DNA from: Microcoleus vaginatus PCC 9802
Lineage (GTDB): Bacteria; Cyanobacteriota; Cyanobacteriia; Cyanobacteriales; Microcoleaceae
Reading direction: 5' to 3'
Assembly (NCBI GenBank): GCA_022701275.1
Contig: CP031740.1
Span: forward strand, 6,275,001 to 6,339,000
Length of the DNA: 64,000 bases
The position numbers were made by a program, and so were the translations under genes. This document shows, piece after piece, positions 10,119 to 18,001 of the stretch (positions are counted from its first letter, which is position 1; every line of letters starts with the position of its first letter). A model generated the notes under the pieces. It worked only from the letters and a program-made list of their open reading frames with translations. It searched no databases and had not been told where the DNA came from.

Positions 10119-10298
10119 ATGTTGCAAGAAAAACGTCTCAAGCCGTGGACTATAGTTCGCTCGCTTCCAAATGTGGAAAAGGTGGTTGTGGGTGAGTTTC
10201 GCAGTTGGTCTGATGCAGACGGTCACTTGAAAATTCTCAAGCGGATGGTGCCGGCTGATCGATTGACTGTTGTGTTCGATCCGGTAGTTCAATCGTAA
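10119..10298 (+). CDS. Small conserved protein of 59 residues, function unknown
   Basis: The frame is open from 10008, but the ATG at 10119 has a good ribosome binding site (AAGGAG, nine bases upstream) and lies after a leader hairpin, so I chose it. The protein is MLQEKRLKPWTIVRSLPNVE followed by KVVVGEFRSWSDADGHLKIL and a VPADRLTVVFDP end. It is soluble, basic in the N-terminal half, with predicted alternating strand and helix. It resembles the many short conserved cyanobacterial proteins of this shape, but I cannot name a family. A strong terminator follows, so it is probably a monocistronic unit. Confidence 0.7.
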   Translation: MLQEKRLKPWTIVRSLPNVEKVVVGEFRSWSDADGHLKILKRMVPADRLTVVFDPVVQS

Positions 10299-10321
10299 TG
10301 TCGCTGCTAAATTGATAGCGT

Positions 10322-10359
10322 GCGATCGCTCTTTGAGCTAAGCGGTCGCCTATTTTTTT
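10322..10359 (+). terminator. Rho-independent terminator
   Basis: Stem GCGATCGCT (10322-10330) pairs with AGCGGTCGC (10341-10349) with a single G-T pair, and is followed by TATTTTTTT. It lies 24 bases after the stop of the small gene at 10119-10298. The right arm can also pair perfectly with GCGACCGCT at 10386-10394, just past the end of the convergent BtuR-like gene, so the element may serve both strands. Confidence 0.75.
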
Positions 10360-10425
10360 ATATACTGCTTTTTTACATAAAAAATGCGACCGCTAAAAAG
10401 GATCTCGCAACTTGAATCTTTGTCC

Positions 10426-10953
10426 TTAACTGCGGCGAATTTCAGTAATTTGGTCGGCAACATCCAAAATTCTTTGGGGCATGGATGGCCCGGTAAAAAT
10501 CATATCCAAATGATGCGGCTTGTTGTCAATCAATGCCACCACTTCGGCTTCGGGAATCAAGCCCAAATTAACCGCTAAACTCAATTCATCGAGAATAACT
10601 AAGGAATAACGACCTTCGCGCACTGCATTTTGAACATACTGCCACAATTGTTCGATCGCTCGCGTCTCCAGCTCATCTAAATCGGCATTCTCAATGCAGC
10701 GTGACAAATCGCAGCGCACCCAATCTAAATTTTGCCCCAGCCGCACCGGATGCTGATGCCCTTGATTAATTCCCCCTTTGAGGAACTGCACCGCTAGCAC
10801 GGGAGCTCCCTGTCCTGCAATTCGGAGGGCCTGAGCCATGACACTGGTAAAAAAGCAGCGGTGCGGGCCTGTAAAGACTTGCACAAGCCCTTGAACTGTG
10901 TAGGGCAAGCTGTGGTTTAAATTTAGTTTAGGGGTTTGTAACTGAGCAACCAT
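10426..10953 (-). CDS. BtuR/CobA-like P-loop protein with degenerate Walker A
   Basis: A 175-residue protein starting MVAQLQTPKLNLNH. I chose this ATG over one seven codons upstream because the homologues I recall begin MVAQL. The fold signature follows cob(I)alamin adenosyltransferase of the BtuR/CobO type: GLVQVFTG at the P-loop position, VLAVQFLKGG, LVILDELSLAVNLGLI (Walker B-like) and LDMIFTGPSMP near the end. The ATP-binding loop that should read GxGKGKTT is TGPHRCFFTS, with no Lys-Thr. Corrinoid adenosylation is therefore doubtful; it may bind another ligand or act as a regulator. It lies convergent with the small gene at 10119. Confidence 0.8.
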   Translation of the reverse strand: MVAQLQTPKLNLNHSLPYTVQGLVQVFTGPHRCFFTSVMAQALRIAGQGAPVLAVQFLKGGINQGHQHPVRLGQNLDWVRCDLSRCIENADLDELETRAIEQLWQYVQNAVREGRYSLVILDELSLAVNLGLIPEAEVVALIDNKPHHLDMIFTGPSMPQRILDVADQITEIRRS

Positions 10954-11309
10954 AGGGCAATATTTAATCAGCAACTAAGTCTTGAGTGCAGCTCCGACCT
11001 TGGCGTGGCTGAAGCCTGCTTGACAATATATAGTGTACGGGGCCGAGTGCACATCGGATCGAACACTAGATATACAAGTTGTCAAAAGCTAGCTGCAGTG
11101 GCATTCGCAGTCATTTGTTCAATTTTTGAACTCAATTAGCAGTTACGCAGAAACGGGGTTTTTTACCAAAATACGGCGCGAAGCTTGACATTTATACAGT
11201 TATAGGGTAAAAAACCCAGGTGATGAGAGTCTCGCTGCGTCCAGGGCTTTTAAGAAAAGGTACGCACATCGCGTAAAATTTGAATGTCGCGGCACTAGGA
11301 GCAGGGACT
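10954..11309. repeat. Intergenic region with long inverted repeat
   Basis: The space between the divergent BtuR-like and adenylate-kinase-like genes. A perfect 12-base inverted repeat, GGGTTTTTTACC (11156-11167) and GGTAAAAAACCC (11206-11217), encloses 38 bases. It could be an operator-like or cruciform element in the promoter region of the adenylate-kinase-like gene. Nothing else is recognised. Confidence 0.45.
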
Positions 11310-11876
11310 GTGAGAGTGGTGATTCTGGGAGGGCCAGGAGCGGGAAAGGGAACTCAGGCTGAACTACTGTGCAGCAATTTGAGCCTTCCTTTGCTGGCTG
11401 TGGGGGACATTCTACGGGAGGCGATCGCAGAAGACACAGATTTAGGCAAGCGGGCGGTGTCTTATGTCGAAAGAGGGGAATTAGTTCCCGATGCAACTAT
11501 GATTGAATTCTTTCGCCGCCGGCTGCTGCTGTGGGATGTCTTTAATGGCTGGGTATTGGAGGGCTATCCGCGAACGGCTTTTCAAGCTGAGGAGTTGGAT
11601 TTTTTATTAGAGGAGTTGGCACAGGAGCTAGATTGGGCTGTTTGGCTGAAAGTGCCGATCGAGGTTTTGCTGAGCAGGTCGATCAAGCGCGATCGATCGG
11701 ATGACCACCCTGAAATTTTACAGCGTCGCCTCGATTTGTTCCACGAACGCACTATTCCTCTTTTAGAGTATTACGAATACCGCAACAAACTGTTAACTGT
11801 GGATGGCGATCAATCCCCAGAACAAGTCCAGCAGGATATTCTCACATTGATCGAGGCTAAAGGTCAATACTCATAG
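11310..11876 (+). CDS. Adenylate kinase-like nucleoside monophosphate kinase, short LID
   Basis: I chose the GTG at 11310, giving MRVVILGGPGAGKGTQAELL, because AGGAG lies eight bases upstream; the frame is also open from a TTG at 11280. The 188-residue protein has the P-loop GGPGAGKGTQ, the NMP-binding AVGDILREAI, GELVPDATMIEFF and GWVLEGYPRTAFQAEEL. The LID region is short (RSIKRDRSDDHPEILQRRLD), as in short-form adenylate kinases, and lacks zinc Cys residues. It catalyses, or derives from enzymes catalysing, phosphate transfer between ATP and AMP or another NMP. The housekeeping adk normally sits in the ribosomal protein operon in cyanobacteria, so this is probably a second paralogue. Confidence 0.85.
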   Translation: MRVVILGGPGAGKGTQAELLCSNLSLPLLAVGDILREAIAEDTDLGKRAVSYVERGELVPDATMIEFFRRRLLLWDVFNGWVLEGYPRTAFQAEELDFLLEELAQELDWAVWLKVPIEVLLSRSIKRDRSDDHPEILQRRLDLFHERTIPLLEYYEYRNKLLTVDGDQSPEQVQQDILTLIEAKGQYS

Positions 11877-12000
11877 CATTTTAGATTTTACATTTTAGAT
11901 TGAATGACTGCATATTTAACGACTCCAAAAAGACCGGAAAATTAATACTCAATTTTCAATTTTTAATTCCAAATTACCCAGTACCAATTACCTAAATATT

Positions 12001-12726
12001 ATGTCTTTCCAGCGTCCAGATGGCAGACAACCAAATCAACTTCGTCCGATTAGTTTCGATAGACAGTTTACCAAATTTGCTAGCGGTTCCGTACTCGCAA
12101 AAAGTGGCGATACTCAGGTACTTTGCAGCGTTACAATCAAGCCGGGAGTGCCGAGATTTCTGGAGAATACCGGACAAGGTTGGCTAACAGCGGAATACCG
12201 AATGTTGCCTGGTTCTACGCCGCAGCGGCAAGAGCGGGAATTTATGAAATTATCGGGACGGACTCAAGAGATTCAGCGGTTGATTGGGCGCAGTTTACGA
12301 TCGTGCTTGGATATGCAACTATTGGGGGAACGCACCATACTTGTGGATGCGGATGTTTTGCAAGCGGATGCGGGGACTCGCACAACTTCAATTACTGGCG
12401 GGTTTGTGGCTGTGGCTGATGCTTTAAACAAGTTGGTACAAAAAGGTGATTTAGAGCGATCGCCGATTATTCGTCAAGTGGCGGCCGTGTCTGTGGGGCT
12501 TTTGGAAGGCGAGCCATTTTTAGATTTGAATTATCTTGAAGATGTGGCGGCTGAAATTGATTGTAATGTGGTAATGAATGGAGATTTGAACATCATCGAA
12601 ATTCAGGGAACTGCGGAAGCAGGAAGTTTCAGCCGCAGTCAGTTAAATCAAATTTTGGATGTGGCAGAAACTGGAATTCAGGAATTGTTGGAGGTTCAGC
12701 GGCAAGCTTTAGTCAGCAGTCATTAG
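12001..12726 (+). CDS. rph: Ribonuclease PH
   Basis: A 241-residue protein of normal length for RNase PH, which trims tRNA 3' ends by phosphorolysis. Recognised segments: [49 protein letters not shown] with the phosphate-binding arginine region, [36 protein letters not shown] (the GTRT motif) and [21 protein letters not shown]. All family motifs are intact. The ATG at 12001 matches the family start. It follows the adenylate-kinase-like gene by 124 bases and may be co-transcribed. Confidence 0.95.
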   Translation: MSFQRPDGRQPNQLRPISFDRQFTKFASGSVLAKSGDTQVLCSVTIKPGVPRFLENTGQGWLTAEYRMLPGSTPQRQEREFMKLSGRTQEIQRLIGRSLRSCLDMQLLGERTILVDADVLQADAGTRTTSITGGFVAVADALNKLVQKGDLERSPIIRQVAAVSVGLLEGEPFLDLNYLEDVAAEIDCNVVMNGDLNIIEIQGTAEAGSFSRSQLNQILDVAETGIQELLEVQRQALVSSH

Positions 12727-12844
12727 TCATTAGTCAGCAGTCAGTTTTATGTACTCGATCGGGCAGATGAATAAAATATAAGCCTGTCCGTGAATCAGAG
12801 GTTAGCTAAGTAGAACGTTAGTTTGGTCTAGAAGAGTATTAGTA

Positions 12845-15800
12845 ATGACTAAAATCGATTTCAAAGACATTCGCACTCACAAAGGTAGTCAACATGAAGG
12901 ATTTGAAGAACTATGCTGTCAACTTGCATCATTTGAGGAAGTACCAAAAGACTCTATTTTTCGTCGCAAATCGGGTGCTGGAGGAGATGCTGGTGTTGAA
13001 TGTTACTGGCGATTACCTAATGGAAATGAGAAGGCTTGGCAAACAAAATATTTTCCTGATAAATTGGGAGATAGCCAATGGGTACAAATTGATAAATCCG
13101 TTAAAGCGGCCTTGGATAAACATCCAAATTTAATTGAATATATAGTCTGTTTGCCCATTAACCGTACTGAAGGACGCAAGGACGGAGAAAAATCCCAAAT
13201 GGATCGCTGGGATGAGCGTGTTCAAACATGGGAAGGATGGGCTGAAGAACGTGATATGAAAGTTCAGTTTGTTTATTGGGGAGAATCAGAAATTCTTGAA
13301 AGGCTTTCTCGCCCACAACCTCAGTATGCAGGTCGTGCCTATTTTTGGTTTAATAAACAAGAACTAACTAATGAATGGATGATTCAGCGTTTTCAAGAAG
13401 TTAGAGAAAATGCTGGGGCACGCTACACACCAGAAATTCATGTTGATTTACCAGAAGCTCAAATATTTGAAGGACTTGGTAGAACCGATCTTTTCTTTGA
13501 CCGCATTGACAGCTTATACAGTCAGCTTTGTCGAAAGTTGAAAGATGCCAAGCCATCAGAAGACTTACAGGATAAAGTTCCTAATGTAGCTAACTCTTTA
13601 AACGATCTGAGTAAAGATGTCAACTTACTCATCACTGCCTTAAAAAAAGCATCTGATAGACAGGCCTTGTCGCCAATTGATTTTGATTCAATTGCTTGTT
13701 TGTCAAAGAAACTTTGGCAATATGATAGTTACACACAAATTCGGCAAGTGAATCCATCTCATAACGAACAGCAAGGAGAAAAAATAGAAAATAGAGACAT
13801 TAATCGTTCACTTGAAGAGTTATTAAAATCAGTTCGTTATAAAATTTCAAAAATAGAAGAAATAGGAGGAGAAATTTACCATTTTGCTACCAGTGATATT
13901 ACTGCTGCGTGTAATCAAGCCGCACTTCTACTTACGGGTGAAGCTGGAACAGGTAAAACTCATCTCTTCTGTGATATAGCTAAACATCGTCTAGATAACT
14001 CACTTCCGACCATAATTTTATTGGGTCAGCACTTTTGTCAAGGCGACCCTTGGATTCATATAATGCAGAGATTGCACCTTTCTTGTCACAATCGTGACGA
14101 GTTTTTAGGCGCATTAGATGCTGCTGCACAAGCTGGTGGTAGTCATGCAATGATTTTGATTGATGCTCTTAATGAGAGTGATGATAAAGGTTTATGGAAA
14201 AAGGAGCTAGCAGGTATATTAGCTGTTTTGCATAACTATCCACGCATTACTATTGCAGTAAGCTGTCGTACTTCATACGAGAAAGCAACAATACCAGAAA
14301 ACCTGGTTGCAGAAGAAAAGTTAGTCAAAGTTGAACATCATGGATTTGCAAACCATGAATATATTGCTACAAAAACGTTTTTCAATCATTATGGTATTGA
14401 ACAGCCTAACGTTCCTTTGTTAGTTCCAGAGTTTTCTAATCCACTTTTCTTGAAAACACTTTGTAAAGGAATTAAAAATCGTCATTTAACACGAATACCT
14501 AAAGGAATTAAAGGAATTAGTGCTGTTTTAAATCTATTTATAGATTCAATCAACGAGGTTTTATGTGAACGAATCGATTATGATGATAAAACCAATTTAG
14601 TAAGACAATCAGTAGAAGCTTTAGCCCGTCGGATGGCAGAAAAGGAACAGCCTTGGATAGATAGAGAAGAAGCCAAAAATATTGTTAATTCTGTCTTGCC
14701 TAATAATAATTTTTCACAGAGCTTATTTTATAATCTGCGTGCTGAGGGATTACTTTCAGAAGATTTAATTTATCGTCCCTCAGAAGACGAATATGAAGAA
14801 CAAAATCAAAGGGTTAATATTATTAAATTTCCCTATGAAAAATTTAGCGATCATTTAATAGTCCGTTATTTGCTGAAAAACCACCTAGATAAAGATAATC
14901 CAACTACATCCTTTGATGAAAATAAACCGCTAGGCCGGTTAGTAGCAGCTAGATGGAATACACAGAGTATAAGTGGTTTACTGGAAGCTTTATTTATTCA
15001 AATTCCTGAACTACTTGGAAAAGAAGTAATGGAATTAACATCCATGCCATTATTGTGGTTTGAACGTCAATTTTTACAAAGTCTTATTTGGCGTAATCCA
15101 ACTAAAATAACCCAAAAAACTAAAGATTATATTGATGAAATATTCCAAGAAGAAGGAAAGGAAGAAAAAGTTTATAATGTACTACTGACAGTAGCTACCG
15201 ATCCTGAACATCCTTTAAATGCAAAATCTCTTCATCGTCATCTCATAAATCTGAGAATGCCAGAGCGCGATGAAATTTGGTCTATTTATTTATTCGATCA
15301 GTATGAACAAAAAGGGGCAGTAGATCGTTTACTTGAATGGGCATGGGAAGCCGAAAAAGACCATATCTCAGATGAATCCATCGAACTTTGTGCAATTGCT
15401 TTGACATGGTTTTTAACAACATCTCATCGTTTTCTTCGCGATCGTGCAACAAAAGCTCTTGTTTCAATGCTACATCCAAGACCTCAAGTTTTAGTCAAAG
15501 TTATCGAGCAGTTTTTAGAAGTTGATGATATTTATGTATTAGAACGTCTCTATGCTGTTGCTTATGGAGTCGCAATGGTTAGCAATGATGCTGACAAAAT
15601 AGGAGAACTTGCCAACAAAATCTATGAATGGGTATTTAAAGAAGGTACACCACCAGTACATATACTTTTGCGTGATTATGCTCGTGGTGTTATTGAAGTA
15701 GCTAATCATCTGGGTACTTTATCAGACAAGGTAGATATTGATAAAACTAAAACTCATCCCCCTTATAAAAGTGATTGGAATCTCGATCTACCAACAGAAG

Positions 15801-17578
15801 AAGAATTAAAACTATATATTGAATTAATAAAGCTTGATTTTGACATCAATCTACCTCTATTACTATTACTTTTATTATTTAAGTCATGGGAGTCAAATTC
15901 TTTAATTATATGTAAGTTAAGAATTGTGTCAAAAAACAGTAAATTTAAGAGTTTTAAAGACGATCCTAAATGGAGCCTCGATCGTCTATACACATCAGTT
16001 ATGGACTGTTTTATGGGAGGCGATTTTTCTCAGTATGTTATAGAATATCGTACTCGTTACTGGTCTTCCTGTATATTAGGCGAGCCAAAAGAACCCACTA
16101 AAAAAGAGAGATATGAGCAATTTATAGACTCTCTTACAACTATACAGAAACAAGCATGGGAAGAATATAAAACAATATCCGAGGATGTAGATTTGTATAA
16201 ACAACTAGAGCCTGAAAGTCGTATAGAATATTTTGAAGAAGAGTTTACAGACGAAGAATTAAAGGAAGCTATTACATCTGGGAAAGAATCTTTTTTGAGC
16301 ATTATTGACCAGGAAAAAACAGAATTTTTTGAAAAGTATGTTGTACCATTTTTAGAAAATCCAAGAGAAGATGAATGTCGGTTCGATACTTCTATTGCAA
16401 AACGCTGGATTGTTAAGCGAGTTCTTGAATTAGGATGGACAATTGATAAGTTCGGTTGGTTTGATAGGCGTTGTAGTAGTCATGGTCGTGCTGCGGATAA
16501 ACCAGAACGAATTGGTAAGAAATACCAATGGATTGCCCTTCATGAATTTCTTGGTTGCATGGCAGATAATTTAGAGTTTACAGTTTCTTCTTGCTTGGAT
16601 GAAGCATCTGAATCATCTGTTTATGAAGGAACTTGGCAGATTGGAATCCGAGATATCGATCCATCCTTTTTGTTAAAACAAATTCCTGAATCTCAACAAA
16701 ATAATCAAAAAACTTGGTTAAAACCTATCGACTATATATTTGACGAAGTTGATAAACAAGGACAGATAGACTGGATAAAGCAACAAGATGACTGTCCCGA
16801 GCCATGTCAACTCATTGAATTAACTAATCCTAATGATGAAACAGTTTGGTTAACTCTAGAAGGTCATTATGGTTGGGAAGAAAAAGAACCTTTAGAAGAA
16901 GAAAAATATCAAACTTCTCAACGACAAATGTGGTATCAGATCCGAAGCTATATTGTGCGTTGTGAAAATATGGAAGAAACCTACAAATGGTTAAAAAATA
17001 AGAACTTTGAAGGGAGATGGATGCCAGAATCTGGAGAAATTTCTGATATATTTATTGGCGAATTTTCTTGGGGTTTACCTTATCATAAATGGATTGAAGC
17101 TAATTCTTGGGTTTCTCACATAAATAGTACAGACGGAGATTTACCTTATCCAGTCGTTGTAACAACAACAGGATATTCTTTTAGTAGTAGTTTTGATTGT
17201 TCAACAGATGAAACAATATCTGCTTTAATTCCTTCCGCTTGGCTAATGAAGAATATGGAATTGAGATGGTCAGGAGAATATCTGAAGTTTAGGAATTCAA
17301 ACAATGAAGTTGTGGCATTTAATCCTTTAAATCAACTGTCTCCAGCAAACTTTTTAATCTCCAAATATCAACTGGTTAACTTTCTAAGGGAAAATAATTT
17401 AGATATTATTTGGACAGTATTAGGAGAACGTCAATTGATTGGTGGAAATCATAATGAATGGCCTGGACGCCTAGAAATTTATGGTGTGTATCGGCTAAAA
17501 AATGGTGTAATAGATGCAGAAAAGCTTAATACTTGGCATAGAAAACCCGATTTGCTTCTCAAAAGCTCGACTATTTGA
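12845..17578 (+). CDS. Avs-like STAND NTPase with N-terminal PD-(D/E)xK nuclease
   Basis: A 1577-residue protein. Residues about 15-145 look like an Mrr/Cap4-type nuclease: GFEELCCQLA, then GGDAGVE (Asp48, Glu52) and WQTKYF (Gln66, Lys68), the D...(E/Q)xK core. After a helical linker comes a STAND/NACHT-type ATPase: Walker A GEAGTGKT (365-372), Walker B AMILIDALNE (435-444) and SCRTSYE (sensor region). The remaining 1000 residues are helical-repeat-like with a C-terminal beta-rich section. This order matches Avs proteins, which sense phage proteins through the repeats, oligomerise and activate the nuclease. The gene is visibly more AT-rich than its neighbours, stands alone and has no linked integrase. 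Assignment to a specific Avs type is tentative; a Mrr-like N-terminus points to type 4. Confidence 0.82.
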   Translation: MTKIDFKDIRTHKGSQHEGFEELCCQLASFEEVPKDSIFRRKSGAGGDAGVECYWRLPNGNEKAWQTKYFPDKLGDSQWVQIDKSVKAALDKHPNLIEYIVCLPINRTEGRKDGEKSQMDRWDERVQTWEGWAEERDMKVQFVYWGESEILERLSRPQPQYAGRAYFWFNKQELTNEWMIQRFQEVRENAGARYTPEIHVDLPEAQIFEGLGRTDLFFDRIDSLYSQLCRKLKDAKPSEDLQDKVPNVANSLNDLSKDVNLLITALKKASDRQALSPIDFDSIACLSKKLWQYDSYTQIRQVNPSHNEQQGEKIENRDINRSLEELLKSVRYKISKIEEIGGEIYHFATSDITAACNQAALLLTGEAGTGKTHLFCDIAKHRLDNSLPTIILLGQHFCQGDPWIHIMQRLHLSCHNRDEFLGALDAAAQAGGSHAMILIDALNESDDKGLWKKELAGILAVLHNYPRITIAVSCRTSYEKATIPENLVAEEKLVKVEHHGFANHEYIATKTFFNHYGIEQPNVPLLVPEFSNPLFLKTLCKGIKNRHLTRIPKGIKGISAVLNLFIDSINEVLCERIDYDDKTNLVRQSVEALARRMAEKEQPWIDREEAKNIVNSVLPNNNFSQSLFYNLRAEGLLSEDLIYRPSEDEYEEQNQRVNIIKFPYEKFSDHLIVRYLLKNHLDKDNPTTSFDENKPLGRLVAARWNTQSISGLLEALFIQIPELLGKEVMELTSMPLLWFERQFLQSLIWRNPTKITQKTKDYIDEIFQEEGKEEKVYNVLLTVATDPEHPLNAKSLHRHLINLRMPERDEIWSIYLFDQYEQKGAVDRLLEWAWEAEKDHISDESIELCAIALTWFLTTSHRFLRDRATKALVSMLHPRPQVLVKVIEQFLEVDDIYVLERLYAVAYGVAMVSNDADKIGELANKIYEWVFKEGTPPVHILLRDYARGVIEVANHLGTLSDKVDIDKTKTHPPYKSDWNLDLPTEEELKLYIELIKLDFDINLPLLLLLLLFKSWESNSLIICKLRIVSKNSKFKSFKDDPKWSLDRLYTSVMDCFMGGDFSQYVIEYRTRYWSSCILGEPKEPTKKERYEQFIDSLTTIQKQAWEEYKTISEDVDLYKQLEPESRIEYFEEEFTDEELKEAITSGKESFLSIIDQEKTEFFEKYVVPFLENPREDECRFDTSIAKRWIVKRVLELGWTIDKFGWFDRRCSSHGRAADKPERIGKKYQWIALHEFLGCMADNLEFTVSSCLDEASESSVYEGTWQIGIRDIDPSFLLKQIPESQQNNQKTWLKPIDYIFDEVDKQGQIDWIKQQDDCPEPCQLIELTNPNDETVWLTLEGHYGWEEKEPLEEEKYQTSQRQMWYQIRSYIVRCENMEETYKWLKNKNFEGRWMPESGEISDIFIGEFSWGLPYHKWIEANSWVSHINSTDGDLPYPVVVTTTGYSFSSSFDCSTDETISALIPSAWLMKNMELRWSGEYLKFRNSNNEVVAFNPLNQLSPANFLISKYQLVNFLRENNLDIIWTVLGERQLIGGNHNEWPGRLEIYGVYRLKNGVIDAEKLNTWHRKPDLLLKSSTI

Positions 17579-18001
17579 CTATCGCCCTTTCATCTATCCG
17601 CCTCCATCGTGGCACGGGCGTCCCGCCTGTGCGATGGTATCGTTTCAAAAAAGAGCGTGAAGCGTAGCTATCCCGTAGGGAATCGCCCTCCTTTATTTTC
17701 CTGACTGAATTTGGCTCCTCACCCACTGCCTAAACCCTCGCATCATCGATGTTTCACCCACATTTTCTTGCATTTCCAAAAATCTGATAATCTCAGATGG
17801 CGACAAAAAAGGAAAGTGGGGAGAAACCTCGCGCTCTACATATTCCAATACGGTTCAGATAAGACACTCAGGGAGACAAAACCCTGTGAAAAACAGAGAC
17901 TGCGATTTCTTCCCTATGCGCTCGCAATGACAAAAAAACATTAACTGAACGGTATTGATTGATATCCAACCAATAACAAATGACAAATCACTAATCACCA
18001 A
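17579..18001. repeat. Intergenic region with MITE-like element
   Basis: Between the Avs-like gene and the convergent FHA-CHAT gene. It contains a 112-base element (17846-17957) bounded by 17-base inverted termini, CAATACGGTTCAGATAA and (reverse) CAATACCGTTCAGTTAA, with two mismatches. The same termini bound an element at 45739-45876. Near 17655-17690 is a scrap of a common cyanobacterial repeat (GCGTAGCTATCCCGTAGGG). No gene is supported. Confidence 0.6.

Noticed and set aside
11156..11217. Rho-independent terminator for the BtuR-like gene
   Set aside because: The gene reads away from this inverted repeat, which lies on its upstream side, so it cannot end that transcript.
17711..17944. 77-codon open frame after the Avs-like gene
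   Set aside because: It covers a MITE-like element and common repeat words, and has no ribosome binding site or family similarity.
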